Below, piece after piece: positions 38,849 through 48,744 of a stretch of 64,000 nucleotides of DNA. Each line of letters starts with the position of its first letter. Within the stretch, counting starts at the first letter, position 1. Below the pieces are notes generated by a model. That model was not told where the DNA came from. It saw nothing but the letters and a program-made list of their open reading frames with translations, and did not search any database. The translations under genes and the position numbers were made by a program. Source of the stretch: Candidatus Microthrix parvicella Bio17-1 (GTDB lineage Bacteria > Actinomycetota > Acidimicrobiia > Acidimicrobiales > Microtrichaceae); NCBI RefSeq assembly GCF_000299415.1, contig NZ_AMPG01000002.1, forward strand, positions 434,001-498,000, given 5' to 3'.

Positions 38849-39050
38849 GCGCGTGGGGCGAGCGGGCGCCTCGGCGCCGTTCATCGCGTTCACCGCGTTC
38901 ATCGCGTTCATCGCGCGCAATCCCGTCACGTCGGGCGTTCCAACGCTCATTGTCACAGCGGTGCGTCATGATGTTCACGAAGCTTCACGACGGCGGGTCG
39001 AGTCGCTCCGCCTCGACCGCCGGTCGAGGTTCACCCAGGAGACCAACCCC
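38849..39050. other. Non-coding stretch with 9-bp tandem repeat
   Basis: Contains four copies of TTCATCGCG (one with a C for T) at 38880-38915. I see no gene; it forms the upstream region of the cas operon. Confidence 0.6.
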
Positions 39051-39224
39051 ATGACCTCGCCATCCGCACCACCCCGGCTGAGCCGATCAGTGCCCGCGAA
39101 GTTGCTGCCACCTCAGAGCGACCTCTGCCATCCCCCAAACGACCCTCAGCAAGATCAACCCGACGCCTGCGGCCCCGAAGCGAGTGTTTGGCGAGGTTTT
39201 TGGAATGAAGGAACACCCCAATGA
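39051..39224 (+). CDS. Small ORF coupled to cas3, function unknown
   Basis: 57 codons from ATG 39051, preceded by AGGAG at 39037-39041 with 9-nt spacing. Its TGA overlaps the cas3 ATG (ATGA), the same coupling seen between cas3 and csx17. The peptide is Pro/Gln/Asp rich with two Cys and ends G-F-W-N-E-G-T-P-Q. No domain is recognised. It could be a regulatory leader ORF, a genuine small Cas-associated protein, or chance. A 7-codon frame at 39204 also overlaps the cas3 start. Confidence 0.4.
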   Translation: MTSPSAPPRLSRSVPAKLLPPQSDLCHPPNDPQQDQPDACGPEASVWRGFWNEGTPQ

Positions 39225-41695
39225 ATGACATCTCGTCCGAGTTCGAGCGCATCACGGGCTTGCCCCCCTACCGATGGCAGCGACGCCTCGTCGAATCTGG
39301 GCTGCCCGAGACGCTGGAGATTCCAACGGGATGCGGCAAGACCGAGGCGGTGTTCATGGCCTGGGCTTACCGCCGCCGTCTCCACCCAGATCTCGCCGTG
39401 CGAGCTGCCACCCCCCGACGGCTGGTGATCGTCCTCCCCCAACGCTCACTGGTTGAGCAGACCCGGGATCGCCTGACCAATTGGGCAGCCAACGCTGGGT
39501 GGGCCGACGCCGACACCCCCGATCACCTGCCGATCCACGTGCTCATGGGCGGCGAGTCGGTTGACCGCTGGCAGCTCGCTCCGCACAAGGACGCCGTGAT
39601 CGTCGGAACGCTCGACATGGTGTTGTCGCGCAGCCTCAACCGGGGCTATGCCATGAACCGCTATGCCTGGCCCGTGGACTTCGGGCTACTCAACAACGAC
39701 TGCCACTACGTCCTCGACGAGGTGCAGCTCATGGGCGCCGCCGTGACCACCAGCCGACAGATGGACGCCTTTCGGCACACTCTGGGTACGGCAATCCCCT
39801 GCACCACGACGTGGATGTCGGCAACCCTTGATCCTGAGCGCCTCTCAACGGTGGACAACCCCACGGTGGCCAAGGCGTTCGCGCTACTACCGGACGAGAT
39901 GACGGACCGGCTGGCAGAGCGCCTCGGAGCCAAACGAACGGTTGCGCGCTGGTTCGGCGACGACACGTCGAACGCGCGGCCCGACAAGAAGCAGCTGCCA
40001 TCGCTGCGGGCGAAGGTCGTCGCCGACCGCCATCGGCCGGGCACGCTCACGCTTGTGGTCGTCAACCAGGTCGACGTGGCCAGGGAGCTCCACAAGCAGC
40101 TCAACAAACTCGTCATCGACGGGACGGAATTGGTGTTGCTCCACTCCCGCTACCGGCCTGCAGACCGGGCTGAGCAAATGCGGAAAGTGTTGGCCGTCCC
40201 CCCTGCCGAAGGCACGGTAGTGGTTACTACCCAGGTGGTTGAGGCCGGGGTCGACCTGAACGCGACCACGCTGTTCACAGAGTCCGCGCCGTGGTCGTCG
40301 ATCGTGCAGCGCTCGGGGCGCTGCAATCGCGACGGCAAGGTCATCGATGCTCACATGTTCTGGGATCCGCCCGTTTCTCCTGCGCCGTATGACATCGACG
40401 ATGCCGCTGCTGCCGAGGCACAGTTGACCCGACTGACCGGTCACGAGGTCACGACGGGTGAACTCGATGCGTTGGAGGTGGCCGAGTCGGGCGGCGAAGA
40501 ACCGCTCGTGTTGCGGCGCCGTGACCTGTTGGGTCTCTTCGACACCACGCCCGACCTCACCGGCAACGACCTCGACATCGCTCCGTTCCTTCGCAGCGGA
40601 GACGATCTCAGCGTCTGGGTGTGCTGGCGTGATCTCGCCGAAGACGGTCAGCGCACTCCCAACCGCGATGAGCTGTGCCAGGTTCCGGTCGGTCAGCTCA
40701 CCGCCTGGTTGAAGAAGAAGTCCTCCTCGCGCAAGCCAACTGCATTACGTCTGGAGCATGTCGGTCGACGAACCAAAACGTGGGTAAACCTGGGCACCGA
40801 ACGGGTGCGGCCCGGCATGGTGCTGATGGTGAATGCCGCTCTCGGCGGCTACTCACCCGACACGGGATGGGACCCCGCTGGAACGCAGCCCGTGCCACCG
40901 CCCCGCTCCGCCGCTGAAACGCCTCCGGCAGGCAGCGGTGTGCAGCCCGACATGGCACCGCTGGACGAGCGGGAGGGCGACGACCCCGCCACCTACGCAG
41001 GTCGGTGGATGACGTTAGAGCAGCATCTTCAAGATGCTGGCAACGATGCTCATGATCTCCTGGCTGCGATGGACACCCCAGGTCTGGATTCTCACCACCG
41101 TGCCGCCGCCATCCGTGCGGCACGCCTTCACGACCTTGGCAAGGCCCACCCGGTATTCCAGGCAACGCTGAAGGCAGCCGCTGGGGAGGACCCGATTCCC
41201 ATCGCGGGGCCTTGGGCCAAGTCGGGATCCTCCAAACGGGCCCATCACAGTCGCCCCTACTTCCGCCACGAGCTCGTCTCGGCCCTAGCGCTCCTAGGGG
41301 GCGCCAGTTCGCTCCTGGATGGCTACGAGGAACGCAGCCTGATTTGCTACCTCACGGCCGCGCACCACGGAAAGGTGCGGACCGCTATTCGGTCCATGCC
41401 CGAAGAGCGGTTACCCGACGAGTATGAGGGTCCTCCAGGCAGCCGGATCGCCCTGGGGGTCATCGATGGTGACGAGCTTCCCGCAGTGACCGTGGACGGG
41501 CAGGTGGTCGGCCCGATGACTCTCGACCTCATGGTCATGGGCGCTGGCGGCACCCCCACTGGGCCTTCATGGACCTCGATGGCCCAAGCCTTGGTCGATC
41601 GCACCGATCTGGGGCCATTCAGATTGGGGTTCTTGGAGGCGATCGTTCGAGTGGCCGACTGGCGAGCAAGCGCAATGACGGAGGCCAACCGATGA
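39221..41695 (+). CDS. cas3: CRISPR-associated helicase-nuclease Cas3, type I-G
   Basis: 824 residues. The superfamily 2 helicase comes first: Walker A I-P-T-G-C-G-K-T-E (Lys40), D-E-V-Q box near 167, M-S-A-T, then V-E-A-G-V-D and Q-R-S-G-R-C-N-R-D-G. The HD nuclease is C-terminal: H-D-L-G-K at about 637 and A-A-H-H-G-K near 710. Helicase-then-HD is the I-G/I-U order, reversed from type I-E. It degrades DNA recruited by Cascade. ATG 39221 has GAAGGA at 39206-39211. It overlaps csx17 by 4 bp. Confidence 0.92.
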   Translation: MNDISSEFERITGLPPYRWQRRLVESGLPETLEIPTGCGKTEAVFMAWAYRRRLHPDLAVRAATPRRLVIVLPQRSLVEQTRDRLTNWAANAGWADADTPDHLPIHVLMGGESVDRWQLAPHKDAVIVGTLDMVLSRSLNRGYAMNRYAWPVDFGLLNNDCHYVLDEVQLMGAAVTTSRQMDAFRHTLGTAIPCTTTWMSATLDPERLSTVDNPTVAKAFALLPDEMTDRLAERLGAKRTVARWFGDDTSNARPDKKQLPSLRAKVVADRHRPGTLTLVVVNQVDVARELHKQLNKLVIDGTELVLLHSRYRPADRAEQMRKVLAVPPAEGTVVVTTQVVEAGVDLNATTLFTESAPWSSIVQRSGRCNRDGKVIDAHMFWDPPVSPAPYDIDDAAAAEAQLTRLTGHEVTTGELDALEVAESGGEEPLVLRRRDLLGLFDTTPDLTGNDLDIAPFLRSGDDLSVWVCWRDLAEDGQRTPNRDELCQVPVGQLTAWLKKKSSSRKPTALRLEHVGRRTKTWVNLGTERVRPGMVLMVNAALGGYSPDTGWDPAGTQPVPPPRSAAETPPAGSGVQPDMAPLDEREGDDPATYAGRWMTLEQHLQDAGNDAHDLLAAMDTPGLDSHHRAAAIRAARLHDLGKAHPVFQATLKAAAGEDPIPIAGPWAKSGSSKRAHHSRPYFRHELVSALALLGGASSLLDGYEERSLICYLTAAHHGKVRTAIRSMPEERLPDEYEGPPGSRIALGVIDGDELPAVTVDGQVVGPMTLDLMVMGAGGTPTGPSWTSMAQALVDRTDLGPFRLGFLEAIVRVADWRASAMTEANR

Positions 41696-44067
41696 ACCAG
41701 CACGATTCCCCAACCAGGATCCATGACCACAACCGGGTCGTGCTCGCCGGCCTGGACGCTGCCGTGCTCGGCGAATACCTGGCGGCCATCGGGCTTCACC
41801 GCCTCGTGGCGGGTCAGGCAGATTCCGAGGCAACGCTGAGCTGGCGTGGCTCCACGCCCGTACTTGTCACCGGTCTGTCGTTGGCCCAAGTACGTGAGTT
41901 CCTGTTGGATGATGCTCAACCTGCGCCGCTGGTCGCCCCATGGAACGGCAAAGACGTCGGTGGTTTCCACACGACCGAAAATACCCGTGGCACGCGTCTG
42001 TGGGAACTCTTCCGCAACTCGACCCAAGACCGCCTGGCTGCGTATCGGGCGACGATCTTGGCTGTCGACCACGCCGTGGGGCGCTACGGGTGGGCCCACA
42101 ACCTGGCAGGTGACGAAAAGGCCTTCGCCATCAGGGTGCTCCGCAACACGCTGCCCGACGCGGCGCTCGACTTTCTCGATGCGTCTGTGGTGATATCCGA
42201 CGATTCCGTTCGTTACCCACCGTTGCTGGGAACCGGCGGCAACATCGGTCGCCTCGACCTGGTGCTCAACTATGCCGAGCATCTGGCGTTGTTGCTTGGA
42301 TTGACCGACCCCCCAAAGCGAGGTGCTCCACCCGACCCTGCGATCTGGTTAGACGAGGTATTCGATCCGGCTCCTCAGCCGCGCGTCAAGGGCACCCCGG
42401 GTCAATACGACGGCGCCGGGGTCGGTGGAACCAACCTCGGCAGGCGCAGTGATGGGCGAGCATTGGTGAACCCCTGGGTCTACGTGCTCGGCATGCACGG
42501 AACGCTCGCCTTTGCTTCCGCGATGAGTCGCCGGCAGGGTGCTGATAGCGGGATTGCCTCCGCACCCTTCTACGTCATCGGCGTGGCCGCCGACTATGCC
42601 TCAGCAGCCGAGTCCGAACCGGGCAAGGGCGAGTTCTGGGCCCCAATCTGGGATCAGGGCCTGACAGCGGCCGAGATCAGCGCTCTGGCGGGCGAAGGCC
42701 GCATGGAGTGGCGCGGTCGTCAGGCCCGCACCGGGACCGACGCCGTCCGCTCCCTCAAGGCCTTTGGCGTTGACCGGGGCATTAGTCGCTTCGAGCGTTT
42801 CGGGTTCATCGAACGGAACGGGCAGGCGCCGGTTGCAGTGCACGTCGGTAACTACGCCACCTCTGACGAGCCACGAGTTCGCCTCACCGCACACCTCGAC
42901 CGTTGGGTCGACACCCTCAATCGGGTCGGGGATGACCGAACCCCAGCGGGTGTTCGCACCACACGACGTCGCCTCATCCGAACTCTGTTCGTTGCCGGCG
43001 CGCGTCCGTCGCCCGAGACGCTGCGTGGTTTGCTGGTGGCCGCCGCGAGCGCTGAGCGGGCCGCGTCTAGGTCAACCGGGTTCCGTGAGAGCGCATCGCT
43101 CAGCCCAATTCAGCCACTCAATAGCCATGAATGGCTTCCAGAGTTGGACGACGGCTCCGTCGAATTCGGTATCGCTGCTGCCCTCATGTTGGGTAGAGAC
43201 TCCGTGCCACCCGGCGACCGCGCCCACCTCTCAGAAACCATCGAAGGTGCCCCGACCACCCTCCGAGACTGTCTGCGCGCCACCCAACCCACCCTGGAGA
43301 AGTACGAGCGGCTCGAATGGGCCCGAAACGGTCCGACGGTTCCGGGATTGGGCGAGCGCCCAATCGGGGATGTTCTCGCTGACGTGATGGTGTTGCGTTC
43401 CCACACGCGGCATGACCCAATCGTCCGCCCGGGCGACGATGTCCCACTCCCGTTTCGCGGGATCCGGCCCCAGTTTGGCGGTGTGTGGCATTGGCGGGTA
43501 CCCGCCTCCCATGCCGAGGAGTTCGCGGCCGGACGTTGCGACCAGTCGTTGCTGTCAGAGTGGCTGGAAGCGCTGCTGCTACTGAGCCCGCTACACCCGT
43601 GGGCCACTAAGGATCGTGACGACCAGTCCGAGCCGGACAGACGGACCGCCGCGATGGAACCGGTATCCATTGGCGCCAGCCCACTTTGGCGGATGTTGGC
43701 CCCGTGGGCCTCGGGCCTCGTCCTGCGCCCAACCGGAGAATCAAGGGTGGCAACCGTGATGCCCAGCACCTGGCCAACCCGACTCCGAGCCGGATCGGTG
43801 GCCGACGTAACCGCAGATGCGATCAATCGCTACGCCATGTCTGGCCACATCGCGATCCTCGGTAGATCCGGGGTTTCGGCACTCGCTACTGCCGCCGACG
43901 CCAAGGCGGCACGGCTCACACTCGGGGCGTTGCTCGTTCCCACGCGAGTCGACGACCTGTCCCACATCTTCGGCAGCAACACCATGCCCATGGTCGGCGC
44001 CGGTGCTGACCTCACCGCTCGGGACAAGCAAACCCAAGCAGCCGCTGACGAACCCGTCACTCAGTAG
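41692..44067 (+). CDS. csx17: Csx17 (Cas8-like large subunit), type I-G
   Basis: 791 residues. The start V-L-A-G-L-D-A-A-V-L-G-E-Y-L-A-A-I-G-L-H-R, the length and the position between cas3 and csb1 identify Csx17, the large subunit (Cas8u2/Cas8g) thought to recognise PAM and DNA. W-V-Y-V-L-G-M-H-G-T-L-A-F-A-S-A lies in the middle. No catalytic motif is expected or seen. The ATG is inside the cas3 stop (ATGA). Confidence 0.85.
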   Translation: MNQHDSPTRIHDHNRVVLAGLDAAVLGEYLAAIGLHRLVAGQADSEATLSWRGSTPVLVTGLSLAQVREFLLDDAQPAPLVAPWNGKDVGGFHTTENTRGTRLWELFRNSTQDRLAAYRATILAVDHAVGRYGWAHNLAGDEKAFAIRVLRNTLPDAALDFLDASVVISDDSVRYPPLLGTGGNIGRLDLVLNYAEHLALLLGLTDPPKRGAPPDPAIWLDEVFDPAPQPRVKGTPGQYDGAGVGGTNLGRRSDGRALVNPWVYVLGMHGTLAFASAMSRRQGADSGIASAPFYVIGVAADYASAAESEPGKGEFWAPIWDQGLTAAEISALAGEGRMEWRGRQARTGTDAVRSLKAFGVDRGISRFERFGFIERNGQAPVAVHVGNYATSDEPRVRLTAHLDRWVDTLNRVGDDRTPAGVRTTRRRLIRTLFVAGARPSPETLRGLLVAAASAERAASRSTGFRESASLSPIQPLNSHEWLPELDDGSVEFGIAAALMLGRDSVPPGDRAHLSETIEGAPTTLRDCLRATQPTLEKYERLEWARNGPTVPGLGERPIGDVLADVMVLRSHTRHDPIVRPGDDVPLPFRGIRPQFGGVWHWRVPASHAEEFAAGRCDQSLLSEWLEALLLLSPLHPWATKDRDDQSEPDRRTAAMEPVSIGASPLWRMLAPWASGLVLRPTGESRVATVMPSTWPTRLRAGSVADVTADAINRYAMSGHIAILGRSGVSALATAADAKAARLTLGALLVPTRVDDLSHIFGSNTMPMVGAGADLTARDKQTQAAADEPVTQ

Positions 44068-44123
44068 CGCAGATATTTGCCATCGATCTCGCCACACAAC
44101 ACCTCACCAACAAGGAGAATCCC

Positions 44124-45098
44124 ATGCCCACCCAACGAACCGTCCTCCGAGTGCAAATGCGACCCATCGCCGGCTCCCGCTTTCAACCGACTGGGTTCCC
44201 CGACCTCGGGCCTGCGACCTTCCAACGGCCCGTCGGCGAAACCGAGATGCAGCAGTGCGTACTGGTGGAGTCGAACCAGTCGATGGCCAACCGGTTGGAG
44301 GGCACGCTGTGGTCAGAGGGCGACCAGGCCCCGGTCGAGATGATTGCGGCCCTCCCATGGATTCGAGTCACCGCCGCCGATGACGGGCGCTACGTCACAT
44401 CGAGCCGCACCGAAGCCCACCGATTGGCGAGTGCCTTCGTCAAGCAGTCCGAGCTCGACGGTGTTGGCATGACCGAGACCATCAAGGAGCGTCTGGCTCT
44501 TCGCGACGACACGCCGCTTGCACCACGGCATCTGGCTCGTGCGATCTTTGCGCTCGACCCGATGTGTCTCCTCCATGGTGTGTTCTTTGCCGACTCGGCC
44601 TGGCCCGGTCAACCCAAGGTGGCCCGGGCCATCACTGGAGCAGTAGAGGCCCACGATGTCGCCGAGGCTGTGTCAGGCGGTGTGAAGTTTGACCGTGTTC
44701 GCCATTCACTCGGCGAGTCTGAAGGCGGCACAGCCGAGGGGTATGGCACCGTGCCGTTCCACCGTATGGAGTTCACTGCGCGCTCGATCGAGGCCACGTT
44801 CGTGCTGGACCTTGCCCAACTGGATGCGTACGGTTTGCCCGAAGGGCCTCGCGATCTACTGGAAGCCTTGGCGCTGTGGGAAGTGCGTTCGCTCATCGAC
44901 GGCGGCATGCGCCTGCGTACAGCCTGCGACCTGGAACCGATCGAGGCTGCCGACCTCAGCGAGCTGCCCGAGGCCGCGGAACTTGAGGACCGGATCGGCA
45001 CCGCAATCACGGCAAGCGGTGATCTGCTGCCCACGACCGGACCGATCGACGTGATCTGGTCGGGCGGCAAGGCCAGTAAGAAGAAGGGCGAGAAGTGA
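44124..45098 (+). CDS. csb1: Csb1 / Cas7 (GSU0053 family), type I-G backbone
   Basis: 324 residues. The family start P-I-A-G-S-R-F-Q-P-T-G-F-P-D-L-G-P-A and the internal V-E-S-N-Q-S-M-A-N-R-L-E match Csb1, the RAMP/Cas7 subunit that coats crRNA. The C-terminus is basic (K-A-S-K-K-K-G-E-K). AAGGAG lies just ahead of ATG 44124. A 56-bp gap separates it from csx17, the largest inside the operon. It overlaps csb2 by GTGA. Confidence 0.88.
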   Translation: MPTQRTVLRVQMRPIAGSRFQPTGFPDLGPATFQRPVGETEMQQCVLVESNQSMANRLEGTLWSEGDQAPVEMIAALPWIRVTAADDGRYVTSSRTEAHRLASAFVKQSELDGVGMTETIKERLALRDDTPLAPRHLARAIFALDPMCLLHGVFFADSAWPGQPKVARAITGAVEAHDVAEAVSGGVKFDRVRHSLGESEGGTAEGYGTVPFHRMEFTARSIEATFVLDLAQLDAYGLPEGPRDLLEALALWEVRSLIDGGMRLRTACDLEPIEAADLSELPEAAELEDRIGTAITASGDLLPTTGPIDVIWSGGKASKKKGEK

Positions 45099-46624
45099 GC
45101 CTGAACGTCCAAGTCTCGTTCCCTCTGGGCCGCTATCACGCTACCCCTTGGGATCGACACGTCAACGAAGGGGCCGTCGAATGGCCACCCTCGCCGTGGC
45201 GCATGGTTCGAGCCCTGATCGCGGTGTGGCACGATCGGTGCCCCGAACTCGATCAGCCTGACGTGGTGCAGGTGCTCAACGTGGTGGGAGCGTCGCCTAC
45301 CTACCACTTACCGCGATCGGTTGCTGCTGGCACGAGGCACTACTACCCCGGAAGCGCTCAGCAGCTGCCAACGAAGCCCGACACCTCGAAGGTGCTCGAT
45401 ACGTTCCGTGCTGTCGATCCGGCGGCGGTGGTGCAGATCACGTGGCCCGGCGAGCTGAGCGAACAAGCTCGCAAGGCTGCGACGGTGCTCTTCGAACGCA
45501 TGAGTTATCTGGGCCGGGCCGACAGTATCTGCGAAGCGAGGGTGGTGACACCTGCCCTGTCGAACCACCCCACTGCCGACCCGCCCCACGAAGTCACACC
45601 GGACCCAGACGGCGAGCTCGCCCTGCTTTCGCCCGGGTTGCCGATCGATCTTGGCCAGGTGACCGTCGGTACCGACGCCATGCGAAGCGCTGGGTATGCC
45701 CAGCCCAAGGGATCTCACCTTGTGCGTTTCCGGGTATCACCGCCCCTCGAACGCTCCGCAATCCGGGCTACCCGGGTCCCACCTTCGCGTCGCCCGAACC
45801 CTACGGTTGCGGTTCTGGCGGTATCAGGGCGCCCCGCGCCGATGCATGAGCTGAGCCTGGTGGTCGCCGAACGAGTTCGGAGTGCATTGCAGAGCGTGTA
45901 CGGCCAGCGGTCAGATCGAGCAACGAGCCCAACCTTCGCGGGACATCGTGCAGGCGTGGTCGACAGTCCCGCTCGCCTCGACGATCACCAACATCTGCAT
46001 CTGCTCCCCGTCGCAGGCGCCGACCGAAGGATCGATCGCATCATCGCCTGGGCACCAGAGGGGTTCGGCCCAGCCGAGGTGGCCGCCCTGGCGGAAGTCA
46101 GTGCCGTGTACCCACCGGGACAGTCGCCGGGTAGGAGGCAACCACCATCCGGACGGTCCCAACGCCAGGTCGTCCGGGGTCTGGCGACGTTCCACGTTGT
46201 ACTCGCTGCATTGGGGGAACCCGACGAGATCCTTGCGGCATCGTCGGGACTCGATCTGGTTGGCCCTTCCCGGGTATGGCGGTCCTTGTCTCCCATGATG
46301 CCCACCGGCCATCCGAACCGACAGGACCGCGCTGACGCTGACCGCATGGGCGGCGTCTCGCTTCGCTTCGTCCGGCGGCGCATGGCTCCCGAGCTCCGCT
46401 ACCGCAGCAAGGCCGAGCCAACCTCGGTGGAGTTCCTCGATCAGCCACCTCGGCCAGCCCAGCGATACCGCAGACATCGGATCGGAGCAACGATCAAAGA
46501 TGCTCGCCCTGCAACCTGGCTCCGTCTCACCTTCGATGCCGAGATCGCTGGCCCGCTATCGCTCGGGCGGTTCAGCCACCTTGGCCTTGGACTCTTCGAA
46601 CCCGAACCCTCCAAGATCCGATAG
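45095..46624 (+). CDS. csb2: Csb2 / Cas5-Cas6 fusion (GSU0054 family)
   Basis: 509 residues from GTG 45095, which overlaps the csb1 stop by 4 bp. N-terminal L-G-R-Y-H-A-T-P-W and W-P-P-S-P-W-R-M-V-R-A-L fit the Cas5 part; the C-terminal L-G-L-G-L-F-E-P is the glycine-rich loop of a Cas6-like RAMP. This protein should cap crRNA at the 5' end and process the precursor, which explains why no separate cas6 is present. Catalytic residues cannot be fixed by eye. Confidence 0.86.
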   Translation: MSLNVQVSFPLGRYHATPWDRHVNEGAVEWPPSPWRMVRALIAVWHDRCPELDQPDVVQVLNVVGASPTYHLPRSVAAGTRHYYPGSAQQLPTKPDTSKVLDTFRAVDPAAVVQITWPGELSEQARKAATVLFERMSYLGRADSICEARVVTPALSNHPTADPPHEVTPDPDGELALLSPGLPIDLGQVTVGTDAMRSAGYAQPKGSHLVRFRVSPPLERSAIRATRVPPSRRPNPTVAVLAVSGRPAPMHELSLVVAERVRSALQSVYGQRSDRATSPTFAGHRAGVVDSPARLDDHQHLHLLPVAGADRRIDRIIAWAPEGFGPAEVAALAEVSAVYPPGQSPGRRQPPSGRSQRQVVRGLATFHVVLAALGEPDEILAASSGLDLVGPSRVWRSLSPMMPTGHPNRQDRADADRMGGVSLRFVRRRMAPELRYRSKAEPTSVEFLDQPPRPAQRYRRHRIGATIKDARPATWLRLTFDAEIAGPLSLGRFSHLGLGLFEPEPSKIR

Positions 46625-46627
46625 GCC

Positions 46628-48274
46628 ATGGGCTCACTTCCCGCCGTCGTGCCAGCCCGCATGGTCAACGAGTTCGCCTATTGCCCACGCCTCTTCCACT
46701 TGGAGTGGGTAGGTCGGGAGTGGGCAGACAACGCCGATACCGCTGAGGGAGATCACCAGCACCGACGTGTCGACCAAGCTCGGGGCAACATCTCCGCCGA
46801 TGGGCTGCCGTTCTCCGCAACATCGATGAAGGTCACGTCTGACCGCTTGGGGTTGACGGCCGTCATCGACGTGTTGGAAAGCGACGGCACCGAGCTGCGG
46901 CCCGTCGATGTCAAGAAGGGCAAGCCACCTCCAGCGCACTACGAGGAGACCGCGTGGCTGAGTGATCGCGTCCAGTTGTGCGTGCAGGCGCTGATTCTGC
47001 GTGACCATGGCCACCTGTGTAACCACGGAGAGCTGTTCTACGGTGCCACCCGCCAACGGGTCGTCGTACCGATCAACGACGAGCTGTTGACGACCACCCT
47101 GGCCATGCTGCTGGAACTCCGAACGGTCGCAGCAGAGCCGGTGCCGCCACCACCATTGGTAGACAGCCCGAAGTGTCCTCGTTGCTCGCTGGTCTCGATC
47201 TGCCTCCCAGACGAGAAGAACACGCTGACGCAACGACAAGCCACACCCACCCGCCGATACCTGGCCAGAGATCCGTCGTCCAGGCCCCTGCACGTCACCG
47301 AGCAGGGGGCGCGCTTGTCCAAGAAGGGCGAACGACTGCTGGTCATCAAGGGTGACGAAGAACTGGGATCACTTCGCCTCATCGACGTCGTATCGGTGTC
47401 GCTCCACGGCAACATTTCGGTTTCGCCCCAGCTGCTTCGAACGTTGTTGCGCAAGGACATCACCGTGGCGTGGTTCAGCACTGGCGGATGGCTCGATGGC
47501 GTCGGAACCAGCGGATGGAGTGGTTCGGTGGAGCTTCGCCGCCGTCAGGTTCTCGCAGCCGAACGAGGGGCGGTGCACCCGGCCAAGGAGATCGTCCGCG
47601 GAAAGGTAGCCAACAGTCGAACCATCCTCAGACGAAACACGCGAACTGGGGCGAAACAAGAGCTGCGCGAGTTGGCTCGCGTACTGCGATCCCTCGACAA
47701 CGTGTCCGACCAGGCGACGCTGCTTGGTTCCGAGGGAAACGCCGCCCGTGTGTACTTCTCAGCGTTCTCGTCGATGCTCGCCCCTCGGGAGTTCCCAGGG
47801 GGGAGTTTCCAATTCGACGGGCGTAACCGTCGCCCGCCCAAGGATGCCGTCAACGCTTTGCTCTCCTTCGTCTACGGATTGATCGTGAGAGATCTCACCG
47901 GCGCAATCACGGTTGTGGGGCTCGATCCTTACTGCGGGCTTTACCACCGGCCCCGTTTCGGGCGACCGTCCCTTGCTCTCGATCTGGCTGAGGAATTCCG
48001 GCCGCTCGTCGGGGACTCGGTGGCGATATCACTCATCAACAACGAGGAGATCAACCCCGGGCATTTCATCCAACGCGGCGAGGGTGTCGCCCTCACCAGC
48101 GATGGTCGCCGGAAGGTCATCGCCGCCTACGAGCGGCGACTCGATGTCGAGGTCAAGCATCCGATCTTCGGCTATCAGGTCACCTACCGGCGCCTCTATG
48201 AGCTTCAGGTGAGGTTGCTTGCGGGATGGTTGATGGACGAGATAGAGCGGTACGAACCGTTCGTCACCAGGTGA
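46628..48274 (+). CDS. cas4-cas1: Cas4-Cas1 fusion adaptation protein
   Basis: 548 residues. The Cas4 nuclease part (1-about 205) has the four Fe-S cysteines Cys19, Cys183, Cys186 and Cys192. The Cas1 part starts near 215 (L-H-V-T-E-Q-G-A-R-L) and has catalytic Glu369 (G-S-E-G-N-A-A-R), His440 (L-Y-H-R-P-R-F-G-R-P) and Asp452/Glu455 (D-L-A-E-E-F-R-P). The fusion couples prespacer trimming and PAM choice to integration, as in Geobacter I-G. It is 3 bp after csb2. Confidence 0.93.
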   Translation: MGSLPAVVPARMVNEFAYCPRLFHLEWVGREWADNADTAEGDHQHRRVDQARGNISADGLPFSATSMKVTSDRLGLTAVIDVLESDGTELRPVDVKKGKPPPAHYEETAWLSDRVQLCVQALILRDHGHLCNHGELFYGATRQRVVVPINDELLTTTLAMLLELRTVAAEPVPPPPLVDSPKCPRCSLVSICLPDEKNTLTQRQATPTRRYLARDPSSRPLHVTEQGARLSKKGERLLVIKGDEELGSLRLIDVVSVSLHGNISVSPQLLRTLLRKDITVAWFSTGGWLDGVGTSGWSGSVELRRRQVLAAERGAVHPAKEIVRGKVANSRTILRRNTRTGAKQELRELARVLRSLDNVSDQATLLGSEGNAARVYFSAFSSMLAPREFPGGSFQFDGRNRRPPKDAVNALLSFVYGLIVRDLTGAITVVGLDPYCGLYHRPRFGRPSLALDLAEEFRPLVGDSVAISLINNEEINPGHFIQRGEGVALTSDGRRKVIAAYERRLDVEVKHPIFGYQVTYRRLYELQVRLLAGWLMDEIERYEPFVTR

Positions 48275-48281
48275 CGGTGCC

Positions 48282-48572
48282 ATGGCTCGGCGCAGATTCG
48301 TGGTCTGTTACGACATCGCCTCGCCAGCGCGGTGGAGGCAGGTGTATCGGATCATGCAAGGCCATGGCGAATGGATCCAGCTCTCCGTCTTCTTGTGCGA
48401 CTTGGACGACGTGGAACGAATCCGACTTGAGAGTCTGCTGGCTGAGGTGATCCACCACCGGGATGATTCCGTATGCTTTGCCGACCTTGGCCAAGTCGAG
48501 AAGGATGCAGTGAAGGTAGTCTTCATGGGCAAATCACGAAGACTGCCAAATCCCGGGCCGGCGATCTTCTAA
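48282..48572 (+). CDS. cas2: Cas2 endoribonuclease-fold adaptation protein
   Basis: 96 residues. The ferredoxin-fold start F-V-V-C-Y-D-I-A-S-P (Asp11) and R-W-R-Q-V-Y-R-I-M-Q-G-H-G are typical. It should form the Cas1-Cas2 integrase core. It is 7 bp after the cas4-cas1 stop and ends the operon; the array leader follows directly. Confidence 0.93.
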   Translation: MARRRFVVCYDIASPARWRQVYRIMQGHGEWIQLSVFLCDLDDVERIRLESLLAEVIHHRDDSVCFADLGQVEKDAVKVVFMGKSRRLPNPGPAIF

Positions 48573-48744
48573 GCGAGCGCTCGGGTGATGGACATTCCCC
48601 CGGGCAGCGCTCGAAACCCTTGAGCCACCGGGAGGTTTGGTTGGTCTTTGACAACAGCATCAGGATGCGATGACCCACCGTCGTTGGGACCGCTCGAAAT
48701 CGCCCGAAAGATACCTGCTCTCCCAAGGGCTCCCATCAGGGGCC
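48573..48744 (+). promoter_or_regulatory. CRISPR leader
   Basis: 172 bp between cas2 and the first repeat without a gene. A TTGACA hexamer at 48648-48653 suggests the array promoter, though the -10 is weak. CGCTCGAAA occurs twice (48608-48616, 48691-48699). The last 18 bases form an imperfect hairpin with the same ATCA loop as the repeats (48727-48745). Confidence 0.7.

Noticed and set aside
48282-48572. Type I-C or I-E classification of the cas locus
   Set aside because: No cas5d/cas8c or cse genes; csx17, csb1, csb2 and the cas4-cas1 fusion define I-G.
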